Shown in pieces: positions 1-6,830 of a stretch of 9,180 nt of DNA. The notes under the pieces were generated by a model that saw nothing but the letters and a program-made list of their open reading frames with translations, made no database searches and was not told where the DNA came from. The stretch is from positions 1-9,180 of the forward strand of contig SXHE01000428.1 in NCBI GenBank assembly GCA_005773755.1, written 5' to 3'. The stretch's first letter is position 1. Each line of letters starts with the position of its first letter. Source of the DNA: Planctomycetia bacterium (GTDB lineage: Bacteria; Planctomycetota; Planctomycetia; Gemmatales; Gemmataceae). The translations under genes were made by a program, and so were the position numbers.

Positions 1-342
1 CTACACACGCACGAAGCGCTGATGAAGCAGTACCCCAACTACACGTACCTTTCACTGACCACGCGCGAAGTCGGAGCGACGCGAAAGATCTATATTCAAG
101 ATGTAATCTCCGGCGGGGACCTGGAAGAGCGACTCGGCGCTCAGCTCGATCCCGCGACAACACATGTGTTCCTGTGCGGCAACCCGAAGATGATCGGCGT
201 GCCCGTTCGCGACCGCGACACCGGAACGACCAGCTACCCGCAGCCGCAGGGCGTGATCGAAGTGCTCGAGGGGCGCGGGTTTAAGGCGGATGTGGCGGCT
301 ACGAAGTCCAAGGGCAACATCCACTTTGAAGAGTACTGGTGA
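1..342 (+). CDS. fpr: Ferredoxin/flavodoxin-NADP+ reductase, C-terminal fragment (5' end outside window)
   Basis: The reading frame is open from base 1 and ends with TGA at 340-342, giving 113 residues of the C-terminal NADP-binding domain. The protein would use FAD to move electrons between NADPH and ferredoxin or flavodoxin in the cytoplasm. Visible family marks are YLSLTTRE (residues 16-23), the segment RKIYIQDVISGGDLE (28-42) that resembles the NADP-phosphate-binding stretch of Fpr proteins, the HVFLCGNPKMIG motif (55-66), and an aromatic C-terminus EEYW, comparable to the terminal YW of E. coli Fpr that stacks on the flavin. The FAD-binding domain lies upstream of the window. An internal ATG at 22 is not the true start because the homology continues before it. 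The region after CGNPKMIG (about 67-88) is longer and more polar than in E. coli Fpr. The family call is fairly firm; the physiological partner is unknown. Confidence 0.82.
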   Translation, partial: LHTHEALMKQYPNYTYLSLTTREVGATRKIYIQDVISGGDLEERLGAQLDPATTHVFLCGNPKMIGVPVRDRDTGTTSYPQPQGVIEVLEGRGFKADVAATKSKGNIHFEEYW

Positions 343-346
343 GGGG
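341..346 (+). promoter_or_regulatory. Ribosome binding site of the kinase gene
   Basis: GAGGGG overlaps the stop codon of the reductase gene and sits six bases before the ATG at 353. It favours that start over the in-frame ATG at 290, which lies inside the reductase gene. The arrangement suggests translational coupling of the two genes. Confidence 0.6.
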
Positions 347-352
347 TGCCGG

Positions 353-1222
353 ATGGCGGACGTGGGCGAAGTTCTCAACGGCTACAAGCTGCGGTCGCTG
401 CTCCAAACGGGGCAGACGTCGCAGGTATTCGAGGTCGTCGAGATCAAGAGCAACCGGCACTTCGCAATGAAGCTGCTGCTGCCGGAAGCGGCTGCGAAGG
501 CCGACCAGCGCCGGGGCCTGTTCAACGAGGCCGAGATCGGGGTCAAGCTGACGCACCAGAACGTGATCCGCATCGTCAAGGTGAACCGGGCCAAAGAAAC
601 ACCGCACTTCATCATGGAGTACTTCCCGTCCGGCGGACTGCGGCTGCGGCTCCAGGCGAAGGACTTCGCGTTCCTGAAGGAGCACAGCCGGAAGATCTTC
701 AAGGGTGCCGCGACCGGCCTCGCGTACATGAACGCCTCTGGGTTCGTCCACTGCGACGTGAAGCCCGACAACATCCTGGTCAACTCGATCGGCGACACCA
801 AGATCATCGACTTCGCGATCTCGAAGAAGATCGCAACGGGGTTCGCGAAGTGGTTCCACCGCCGCGGGCGACCGCAGGGGACGCCGAGCTTCATGAGCCC
901 CGAACAGATTCGCGACGAACTGCTCGACGGCCGCGCGGACGTCTACAGCTACGGCTGCACGCTGTTCGAGCTGACGACCGGGCGACCGCCGTTCCGCGGT
1001 AGCTCCCAGAGCGACCTGCTGGGCCGACACTTCACGGAGAAGCCGGCCCCGCCGTCGGCGTACAATAGCGACGTGACGGACGAGTTCTCCGCGTTCGTAC
1101 TGAAAATGCTCGCCAAGAAGAAGACCGACCGACCCACGAACTTCCACGAAGTGCTGATGGAACTGCGGAAAGTGAAGCAAATCTACAAGTCGGTGACGGA
1201 AGCGCCGGCCGAAGACGAGTGA
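353..1222 (+). CDS. Soluble Hanks-type Ser/Thr protein kinase with atypical catalytic motifs
   Basis: This 289-residue protein is essentially one kinase domain, with no membrane segment and no extra domain, so it should be cytoplasmic. Recognisable elements are the ATP-anchoring Lys (FAMK, K40), the helix-C Glu (E59), the catalytic-loop Asp, Lys and Asn (D135, K137, N140), the metal-binding Asp (D153), GTPSFMSPEQ (177-185, E184 of the APE motif), DVYSYG (D196) and TDRP (R260). Three motifs deviate. The glycine loop is QTGQTSQV, keeping only one of the usual three glycines. HRD is HCD (133-135), so it is a non-RD kinase. DFG is DFA (153-155). All residues needed for catalysis are present, so it is probably active, but autoregulation by activation-loop phosphorylation should differ from PknB-type kinases. 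The start at ATG 353 is chosen for its ribosome site and because the domain begins directly after it. The substrate is unknown. Confidence 0.9.
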   Translation: MADVGEVLNGYKLRSLLQTGQTSQVFEVVEIKSNRHFAMKLLLPEAAAKADQRRGLFNEAEIGVKLTHQNVIRIVKVNRAKETPHFIMEYFPSGGLRLRLQAKDFAFLKEHSRKIFKGAATGLAYMNASGFVHCDVKPDNILVNSIGDTKIIDFAISKKIATGFAKWFHRRGRPQGTPSFMSPEQIRDELLDGRADVYSYGCTLFELTTGRPPFRGSSQSDLLGRHFTEKPAPPSAYNSDVTDEFSAFVLKMLAKKKTDRPTNFHEVLMELRKVKQIYKSVTEAPAEDE

Positions 1223-1297
1223 CCGAGCCGTACCGAGTGACACCGGTGTGCCATTTGGTCGCTACGATGAAATAGCAACTGAGTCGAGGAACTACCG

Positions 1298-2248
1298 ATG
1301 GGTCCGCCGCTCCCGTTCGAGGGCGATATTCACGAGATGGAGCAGAATCTCGCGCGCCTGGAATCCGCGGCGGACGCCGATGGCGCGGATGACCGGATCA
1401 AAAACCTTCGGCGCGAGATCGCGACCCGAAAGCGAGTTAAGTTCGCGAGCCTGACGCCGTGGGAAACGGTGCTGGTGTCGAGGCACCCGAACCGTCCGCA
1501 AATGATGGACTATGTGGAAACCGTGTTTGATGAATTCGTTGAACTACACGGAGACAAAGCGATCGGCGACGACCGTGCCCTGCGAGCGGGGTTTGCGCGG
1601 ATCGATGGCCACAAGGTCATGCTGATCGGTCAACACAAAGGGCGGACGTTGGCCGAGCGACAGCAGTGCTATTACGGTTGCGCGCACCCCGAAGGCTACC
1701 GCAAGGCGCTCGCGAAAATGAAGCTGGCAGCGAAGTACAAGTTACCGATCGTCTGCCTGATCGACACGCCCGGCGCGTTCCCGGGGATCGGGGCCGAGGA
1801 ACGCGGTCAGGCCCAACTGATCGCAACGAGCATTTTCGAGATGACGCGCATCTCGACGCCAATCGTGTGCGTGGTGATTGGGGAGGGCGGATCTGGCGGT
1901 GCGCTGGGCATCGGGATCGGCGACCGTGTCGGGATGCTCCAGTTCGCGTATTATTCCGTCATCAGTCCCGAAGGGTGCGCGGGGATCCTCTGGAAAGTCG
2001 CCACGGACGTAACGAAACCGCGTGCAGCGGACGCGCTGCGACTGACGGCACCGGACCTCAAGAAGTTAGGCGTGATCGACCACATCATAACAGAACCGCT
2101 GGGTGGTGCCCACCGCGACCCCCGCGGCATGGCAACGAGCCTGAAAGCCAATCTCTCCCGCCATCTCCGCGATCTAGCCCCGATGAGCACACAAACGCTG
2201 CTCGGCGAGCGATACGTCAAGTTCCGCAGAATCGGCGCGATGGGCTAA
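1298..2248 (+). CDS. accA: Acetyl-CoA carboxylase carboxyltransferase, alpha subunit
   Basis: AccA pairs with AccD to transfer the carboxyl group from biotin on AccB to acetyl-CoA, making malonyl-CoA, the committed step of fatty-acid synthesis. The 316-residue length matches the family (about 320). Clear signatures are the N-terminal helical region (EMEQNLARLE), TPWETVLVSRHPNRPQ, GDKAIGDDRA, GQHKGR, DTPGAFPGIGAEERGQ, the oxyanion-type glycine stretch GEGGSGGALGIGIGDRV, SPEGCAGILWK, and the C-terminal ALRLTAPDLKKLGVIDHII followed by EPLGGAHRD. The start is ATG 1298, with GAGGA at 1286-1290 seven bases upstream. It stands alone: accD, accB and accC are not nearby, and the 75-bp gap before it suggests its own transcription start, although no clear promoter is visible. 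The identification is secure. Confidence 0.97.
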   Translation: MGPPLPFEGDIHEMEQNLARLESAADADGADDRIKNLRREIATRKRVKFASLTPWETVLVSRHPNRPQMMDYVETVFDEFVELHGDKAIGDDRALRAGFARIDGHKVMLIGQHKGRTLAERQQCYYGCAHPEGYRKALAKMKLAAKYKLPIVCLIDTPGAFPGIGAEERGQAQLIATSIFEMTRISTPIVCVVIGEGGSGGALGIGIGDRVGMLQFAYYSVISPEGCAGILWKVATDVTKPRAADALRLTAPDLKKLGVIDHIITEPLGGAHRDPRGMATSLKANLSRHLRDLAPMSTQTLLGERYVKFRRIGAMG

Positions 2249-2294
2249 CCATTGATATCAAGCCAGAAGCACCCAATCGAGAGTGGCGATAATT

Positions 2295-2386
2295 ACATAA
2301 GATATATTATCGGACACAATAATACCATGCCCAGAATCGCACGAAACGTATGCAGTGCCGTGAATGTCCGATAATTGATATTATGT
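2295..2386. repeat. Pair of 22-bp inverted repeats with Xer/dif-like architecture in an AT-rich intergenic island
   Basis: The left arm (2295-2316, read on the - strand) and the right arm (2365-2386, + strand) agree at 19 of 22 positions, separated by 48 bp. Both read TGTCCGATAA, six bases, then TTATGT. All three mismatches fall inside the six-base centre (TATATC on the left, TTGATA on the right). That layout, with inner ATAA and TTAT half-sites flanking a 6-bp centre and a TTATGTTA right half, resembles XerC/XerD sites such as dif. The surrounding DNA (about 2285-2420) is much more AT-rich than the rest of the window. Alternatives are the terminal repeats of a 92-bp miniature transposon, or a paired operator for the downstream oxidoreductase gene. 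The repeat is directly visible; its function is inferred. Confidence 0.75.
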
Positions 2387-2455
2387 TATGAAAATAGGTC
2401 CGATGGCGTTGATAATTGCCACTTTAGGTCTCGCGCACCTTGCTACCATGCTGCA

Positions 2456-3748
2456 ATGACACCAACACCAGAGGCCTCATCGCCAATGATCCGCTGCGGG
2501 ATGATCGGGTTCGGAATGATCTTCGACGACACTTACCGGCCTGTCTTTGAAGCCGGTGTCAGTGTGCCGCTGTACTCGTCGGCGACCGGGCCGGTTGCCG
2601 TTACGCTGGCCGCCGTCGCGTCCCGAACCGGCGCCCGCGCCGCCCGCTACCTCGCGACACACGCCGGCCGACGTGTCCCGTTCAAGAACTTTTCCGGCCC
2701 GAACGCCATTGCCGAGTTGCTCGAATGTGGCGTTGATGCGGTCTGCGTCGCCACACCCGATGACCGGCACTTTGAGGCCGCGCGGGCAGCAATTGTTGCC
2801 GGCAAGCACGTCCTGATCGAGAAGCCGTCGGTTCTCGACCTCCGCCAACTTGACGAGCTTTCTCGACTCGCCGCCGAACACGGCGTGCTTGCGAAAGTCG
2901 TCTACCACAAACTCGCCGACCCGGACCACAAGAAACTCCGCACACTGTACCAAGACGGCGTTCTCAGTCACGTGAACAGCGGGTACTGCTCGCTTCTCGA
3001 GCCGAAGTCTATCAGTGGCGGGCAGTTCGCCGAGTGGATCGCCGGCCGCAACCCGGCGACGTACGTTGCCGTCCATTACCTTAAACTCATCGACTTCTCT
3101 TTCGGCCCGAACTGGGCACTCGATCGCATTTCCGCGACCGGGCAGCGCGGCTTAGTTGGCCCCGCCGACGGGCTAACCTGGGACTCCGTTCAGCTTCAGG
3201 TCGTGTACCGCCACCCGGACGCGCGCGAGGCCGCGTTCGACATTCACACCAGTTGGGTCACGCCCGATAATTTTCCCGGTTTCGTCGAGCAAGAGGTGCA
3301 GTTCCGGTTCGATAACGCCGTCTGGAGTGCTCACCAACGCAAGCGCGGGGTCGAGCTGACCGTAGAAAATCGCACGCCGGGCGAACTTAAGAACACCCCG
3401 AACTATCACTACAACGGCACGTTCCTCGAGCCGTGGGGCGAGCGGTCGCAGCGCGGCTACGGGATCGAAGTGATTGAGCGGTTCTTCAAAGAAGTGGCGT
3501 TCGTCGAGTACGGTGTCCTTGCCGACGCGCGGGCAGATCGGCTCGCGCAGATGCGGAGCCTGACTTACAACGACATCACCGCCGACCGGAACTGCGTGGC
3601 AATCGTGCAGGCGCTGGAAGCGATTCTGGCCCGCGCGGTCGCCGGGGTTCCGGGGTGTGTTGTGAAGGTCAACGGCCCCGCGGGCGGGCTTGTACTGTAC
3701 GAACCCGGAAGTGCCGAACCGCTCGTCCTCTACGAAGGGCGGGTTTGA
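2456..3748 (+). CDS. Gfo/Idh/MocA-family NAD(P)-dependent oxidoreductase
   Basis: This is a two-domain dehydrogenase of the glucose-fructose oxidoreductase / inositol dehydrogenase family, expected to oxidise or reduce a sugar, polyol or related carbonyl compound using NAD(P). In the 430-residue form the N-terminal Rossmann fold starts with MIRCGMIGFGMI (11-22). It continues with VDAVCVATPDDRHFEAA (93-109) and the family hallmark HVLIEKP (118-124), whose Lys contacts cofactor and substrate. The second domain contains YHK (150-152) and VAVHYLKLIDF (204-214), where H207 lies in the usual catalytic His region. No signal peptide is seen, so it is probably cytoplasmic, unlike many secreted planctomycete paralogues with Tat signals. 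The start is uncertain: ATG 2456 is used here, but ATG 2486, with GAGG 11 bases upstream and right at the first beta strand, is also credible. The upstream in-frame TTG at 2375 is inside the inverted repeat and is unlikely. The substrate cannot be predicted. Confidence 0.88.
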   Translation: MTPTPEASSPMIRCGMIGFGMIFDDTYRPVFEAGVSVPLYSSATGPVAVTLAAVASRTGARAARYLATHAGRRVPFKNFSGPNAIAELLECGVDAVCVATPDDRHFEAARAAIVAGKHVLIEKPSVLDLRQLDELSRLAAEHGVLAKVVYHKLADPDHKKLRTLYQDGVLSHVNSGYCSLLEPKSISGGQFAEWIAGRNPATYVAVHYLKLIDFSFGPNWALDRISATGQRGLVGPADGLTWDSVQLQVVYRHPDAREAAFDIHTSWVTPDNFPGFVEQEVQFRFDNAVWSAHQRKRGVELTVENRTPGELKNTPNYHYNGTFLEPWGERSQRGYGIEVIERFFKEVAFVEYGVLADARADRLAQMRSLTYNDITADRNCVAIVQALEAILARAVAGVPGCVVKVNGPAGGLVLYEPGSAEPLVLYEGRV

Positions 3749-3750
3749 CC

Positions 3751-4296
3751 GTGGACGAGAAGCGACGCCTCCGCATCAGCAAGTTCGTGTCCCTCGTGTT
3801 GCGACACGAACCGGGAAAAGCCGGCCTCACGCTCGAACCGGGCGGTTGGGTGTTCGTCGACGATCTGCTCGCCGGGGCCGCGCGCGCCGGCAACCGATTC
3901 ACGCGCGACGAACTGCTCGCGGTCGTGGAGGCGTGCGAGAAGCAGCGGTTCGCGGTCGATGATTCCGGGGCAAAGATTCGCGCGAATCAGGGTCACTCAA
4001 CGGAAGTCGAACTACAGTTCGAGGCCGCGGAGCCGCCCGCGGAACTGTACCACGGCACCGCGGAACGCAATCTTGCGGCGATCCTGCGTGACGGCTTGCT
4101 CAAGATGGCGCGCCACCACGTTCACCTTTCCCCCGATCCACATACCGCAACCAAAGTCGGATCGCGCCACGGCAAGCCCGTGATACTTGTCGTGGACGCG
4201 GGGAAGCTGCGGGCCGACGGCATCACCTTTTATTGTTCCGCGAACGGCGTATGGCTTGTCGAACACGTACCGCCACAATACCTTCGGGTGCAATAA
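3751..4296 (+). CDS. kptA: RNA 2'-phosphotransferase (Tpt1/KptA family)
   Basis: KptA removes an internal 2'-phosphate from RNA by transferring it to NAD+, releasing nicotinamide and ADP-ribose 1'',2''-cyclic phosphate. In eukaryotes this completes tRNA splicing; the bacterial substrate is not settled. The 181-residue protein shows the whole family pattern: ISKFVSLVLRHEP (9-21), GGWVFVDDLL (31-40), IRANQGHS (76-83), LYHGT (99-103), MARHHVHLSPD (119-129), VGSRHGKPVIL (136-146) and NGVWLVEHVPPQYL (165-178). The four residues known to be needed in Tpt1 (Arg, His, Arg, Arg) map to R18, H19, R77 and R139. The GTG at 3751 is chosen because it lies two bases after the stop of the oxidoreductase gene, follows GAAGGG (3735-3740), and gives the standard N-terminus; an in-frame ATG at 3655 would add 32 non-conserved residues. 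It is probably cotranscribed with its upstream neighbour. Confidence 0.95.
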   Translation: MDEKRRLRISKFVSLVLRHEPGKAGLTLEPGGWVFVDDLLAGAARAGNRFTRDELLAVVEACEKQRFAVDDSGAKIRANQGHSTEVELQFEAAEPPAELYHGTAERNLAAILRDGLLKMARHHVHLSPDPHTATKVGSRHGKPVILVVDAGKLRADGITFYCSANGVWLVEHVPPQYLRVQ

Positions 4297-4323
4297 CGAC
4301 TTGCAAATCGAACGGAGTACATC

Positions 4324-5721
4324 ATGCCTCTCCCGATTCACCATGCGAACGAGCCGCGGTCGAACGCAGACCGCGATTCGCTCACCAGACTCGAACCGCA
4401 CGCGCTGCGCACCTTCACGCCCACGCAAGCGGTACTAGCCCATAGCGCCGGGGCCTACCACTGGACCCCGGACGGCCGCCGGCTCTACGACTACACATCC
4501 GGCGTGCTCGTTTCCAACTTGGGACACAACCCGACCAGTTGGATGACGGCATACACGCGGTACATGGGCTGGCCCACGGGCGAGCCGCGTGCGGCTGCGC
4601 GAGCGGTTCCGGCGGGCTACTTCGCCGCGCTCCCGATGACCGCGTACAACGCGATCACGCCCGTAGAAGTTGAGGCGAGCAAGCGGTTGCTTGCACTGCT
4701 CCGCGGCGCGCCCGGCGGCGGGCGGATGGAACAGGTGATGTGGGCCGCGTCCGGGTCAGAGGCGATCCAAAAGGCGCTGTGGGCGGCGCAGGCACGCGAC
4801 CGCACGCGACCGATGATCGTCGCCACACGGTTCGGGTTCCACGGTAAAAAGGGATTGGCAAATGCCGTGACCGGCAGCGAGGCCGACGCGGAGCGCGACC
4901 CGCGCGTGCGGTTCACCTCCTTCCCCACGACCGAGTGCCGCGACGTCTCCGAGCGGGAGAAGGCGTTCGATCCGGCTCCTTATCAGAAGGAACTGGACGC
5001 CCTGCTCCACCAGTTCGGCCGCAAGATCGGCACTCTCATCACGGAGCCGTACCTCGGCGGCGGCGGCTCGTACCATCCGCCGAAGGCGTACCTCCAGTTG
5101 CTCGAACGGTTCTGCCGCGCGAACGACATCGTCTTCATCCTGGACGAGGTGCAATCGAACTTCGGCCGCACCGGGTCGATGTTCGCGTTCGAGACGTACG
5201 GCCTTGAGCCGGATATCGTGGTGCTGGGAAAGGGCCTGGGGAACGGCGTCCCCGTTGCGGCGGCCGTGGGCCGCGCGGACCTGTTCGGCGCGCTCGACTA
5301 CGGTGAAGGGTCGGACACCTGGAGCGCGAATCCCCTCTGCTGCGCCGCCGTACTTGCTACACTGGACGAGTTCGCCGCGCGCGACGTGCTGACCGGGATG
5401 CGCGAGTCGTCAGCGATCATCGAGCGCGGGCTGGTGGGGCTGAAGGATCTGCCGTGCGTCGTGAACGTGCGCGGTGAGCGCGGCGGGATGGTGTGGGGCG
5501 TCGAGATGCGCGACCACGGCGGGCGCACCTCGAACGAATGGGCCAACGCCCTCGTCCTCGCCTGCTATGAGGGTGACGGCCCGACTGAGGACGGCATCCA
5601 CCTGCTCGGCCCGCTCGCGAAAAAGGTGGTTCGCGTCGCCCCGCCGCTGACGATCACCGCTGCCGAAGCGACCGCTTCGGTTGACTTGATGGCACGCGCC
5701 GCCCGTCGGATGCTCGCCTGA
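4324..5721 (+). CDS. Class-III PLP-dependent aminotransferase
   Basis: This is a full-length (465-residue) fold-type-I aminotransferase of the ornithine / 4-aminobutyrate group, transferring an amino group, typically from an omega-amino or alpha-amino donor to an oxo-acid. Family features in order are TPDGRRLYDYTSGVLVSNLGHN (48-69), the phosphate-binding SGSEAIQKALWAA (143-155), GFHGKKG (171-177) in place of the usual YHG segment, EPYLGGGG (241-248), the cofactor-ring Asp in FILDEVQSNFGRTG (D274), and the Schiff-base Lys in LGKGLGNGVP (K303). WSANPLCCAAVLATLD (334-349) follows. ATG 4324 has GGAG six bases upstream (4314-4317) and lies 27 bp after kptA. The exact substrate is unclear; members are often annotated as aspartate, acetylornithine or GABA aminotransferases, and nothing nearby decides it. 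Confidence 0.92.
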   Translation: MPLPIHHANEPRSNADRDSLTRLEPHALRTFTPTQAVLAHSAGAYHWTPDGRRLYDYTSGVLVSNLGHNPTSWMTAYTRYMGWPTGEPRAAARAVPAGYFAALPMTAYNAITPVEVEASKRLLALLRGAPGGGRMEQVMWAASGSEAIQKALWAAQARDRTRPMIVATRFGFHGKKGLANAVTGSEADAERDPRVRFTSFPTTECRDVSEREKAFDPAPYQKELDALLHQFGRKIGTLITEPYLGGGGSYHPPKAYLQLLERFCRANDIVFILDEVQSNFGRTGSMFAFETYGLEPDIVVLGKGLGNGVPVAAAVGRADLFGALDYGEGSDTWSANPLCCAAVLATLDEFAARDVLTGMRESSAIIERGLVGLKDLPCVVNVRGERGGMVWGVEMRDHGGRTSNEWANALVLACYEGDGPTEDGIHLLGPLAKKVVRVAPPLTITAAEATASVDLMARAARRMLA

Positions 5722-5738
5722 TTACCTCCGAGGTTCCG

Positions 5739-6743
5739 ATGCCCGAAGTGTGGATGGCCGAACTGGTCAAATGGCTCGCCGGGCAGTTCGATACGAACCT
5801 GTACGTCATTCGAAGCGTCCTCGCGCTGATCGCACTCTGCCTCGTGTGCGGCATGGTCGGGGCGCTGGTCGTCGGCAACCGCATGGCGTTCTTCAGCGAC
5901 GCGATGGCCCACTGCGCGTTCGCCGGGGTCGCCCTCGGTTACATCAGCGTCCTCGTGACGCACAGCGACAAGGCGACCGCGGCGTGGCTCGTGCCGCTGG
6001 TCATGGTCGCGTTCGGTACGCTGGTCGGCGCGGGAATGGTGTACGTCCGCGACCGCACCGGCCTGGCCCACGACACCGTCATCGGCGTGTTCTTCGCGCT
6101 CGCACTCGGCTTCGCCGCCATGCTCACCAAGATGGTCCAGCAGGTCAGCACGGTGAATCTGGAGACGTTCCTCTTCGGCAATCTGCTCCTGGTCAACGAA
6201 GTCAACATCCTCCAGTTGTGCGCCGCACTGGCGCTGGTCGCGGGCGCGTTTGTGTGGCGGTACAACCACCTCGTGTTCGCGAGCTTCAACCCCAGTCTCG
6301 CGCGCACGCGCCGGATGAACGTGTCCTTCAACAACTATCTGTTCGTTGTGCTCCTCGCGCTGGTCGTGAATCTGTCGATCCAGGCCGTCGGGGCGCTGCT
6401 CATCAACGCCTTGCTGGTGGTTCCGGCGGCGGCGGCCGCGAACGTGTCCCGGAACCTGCGGCAGATGTTCTGGCTCACGGTCGGGTTCTGCTTGGCGTCG
6501 GGCGCGATCGGCTATTGGATGAGTGCGAACTACCTGTTCAAAGTCGGGAACATGGAGCCGGTGCAGTTCGCCCCCAGCGGCGTCATCGTGGTCGCAAGCG
6601 TGGGGCTGTTCTTCGGATCGATGGTCGCGGTCGCGGTGTGGAACCGGTTCGCGCCGATCTTCGGCGGCAAGCAGTTCCGGCGGCCGATGCACAATCCGAA
6701 CGACCCTTGCGGGGCGGACCACCCGTTCGGACAATGCCCGTAG
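5739..6743 (+). CDS. ABC-3 family metal transporter permease (ZnuB/MntB/TroC-like) with His/Cys tail
   Basis: This is a multi-pass inner-membrane permease (334 residues, about eight or nine hydrophobic helices between residues 22 and 302). The family imports Zn, Mn or Fe with a binding protein and an ATPase. Diagnostic segments are GNRMAFFSDAMAHCAFAGVA (46-65), corresponding to the conserved DAxxHxxxxG region, VRDRTGLAHDTVIGVFFALAL (103-123), and VGALLINALLVVPAAAAANV (217-236). It is longer than typical ZnuB (about 260), mainly because of the N-terminus and a soluble tail (304-334) with H318, C324, H328 and C333, possible metal ligands. GAGG at 5730-5733 precedes ATG 5739. The gene follows the aminotransferase by 17 bp. 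No binding protein or ATPase gene is present, so partners must be encoded elsewhere. The metal is inferred from family only. Confidence 0.88.
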   Translation: MPEVWMAELVKWLAGQFDTNLYVIRSVLALIALCLVCGMVGALVVGNRMAFFSDAMAHCAFAGVALGYISVLVTHSDKATAAWLVPLVMVAFGTLVGAGMVYVRDRTGLAHDTVIGVFFALALGFAAMLTKMVQQVSTVNLETFLFGNLLLVNEVNILQLCAALALVAGAFVWRYNHLVFASFNPSLARTRRMNVSFNNYLFVVLLALVVNLSIQAVGALLINALLVVPAAAAANVSRNLRQMFWLTVGFCLASGAIGYWMSANYLFKVGNMEPVQFAPSGVIVVASVGLFFGSMVAVAVWNRFAPIFGGKQFRRPMHNPNDPCGADHPFGQCP

Positions 6744-6756
6744 CGACCGCCGCGCC

Positions 6757-6780
6757 CGGTGAGGGGCCGAACCCGCACCG
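6757..6780 (+). other. Short GC-rich hairpin between the two permease genes
   Basis: CGGTGAGGG (6757-6765) and CCCGCACCG (6772-6780) can pair at eight of nine positions around a six-base loop, 14 bases after the stop of the ABC permease. There is no following T run, so it is not a standard intrinsic terminator. It might stabilise a transcript end or attenuate read-through, or be a chance structure in GC-rich DNA. Confidence 0.3.
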
Positions 6781-6830
6781 CGGGGCTGGCGTAGTAGCTG
6801 TGTTCCGCCGTTCTCGCAACGGGTGCCGCC

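Noticed and set aside
290..352. Upstream ATG extension of the kinase
   Set aside because: The extra 21 residues lie inside the reductase gene, show no kinase homology, and the ribosome site at 341-346 fits ATG 353.
299..1243. 314-codon open frame on the - strand over the kinase gene
   Set aside because: The + strand frame has unambiguous kinase motifs; the antisense frame has none and only reflects high third-position GC.
1240..1249. 10-bp perfect palindrome ACACCGGTGT after the kinase gene
   Set aside because: It is short, without a T run or repeated copies, and is expected by chance in GC-rich DNA; too weak to call a terminator or operator.
2252..2261. 10-bp palindrome TTGATATCAA just after accA
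   Set aside because: It is an isolated short palindrome with no T tract and no second copy; not enough for an operator or terminator call.
2327..2374. 15-codon frame within the loop of the inverted repeat
   Set aside because: There is no ribosome site before its ATG and no run of regulatory codons, so it is not supported as a leader peptide.
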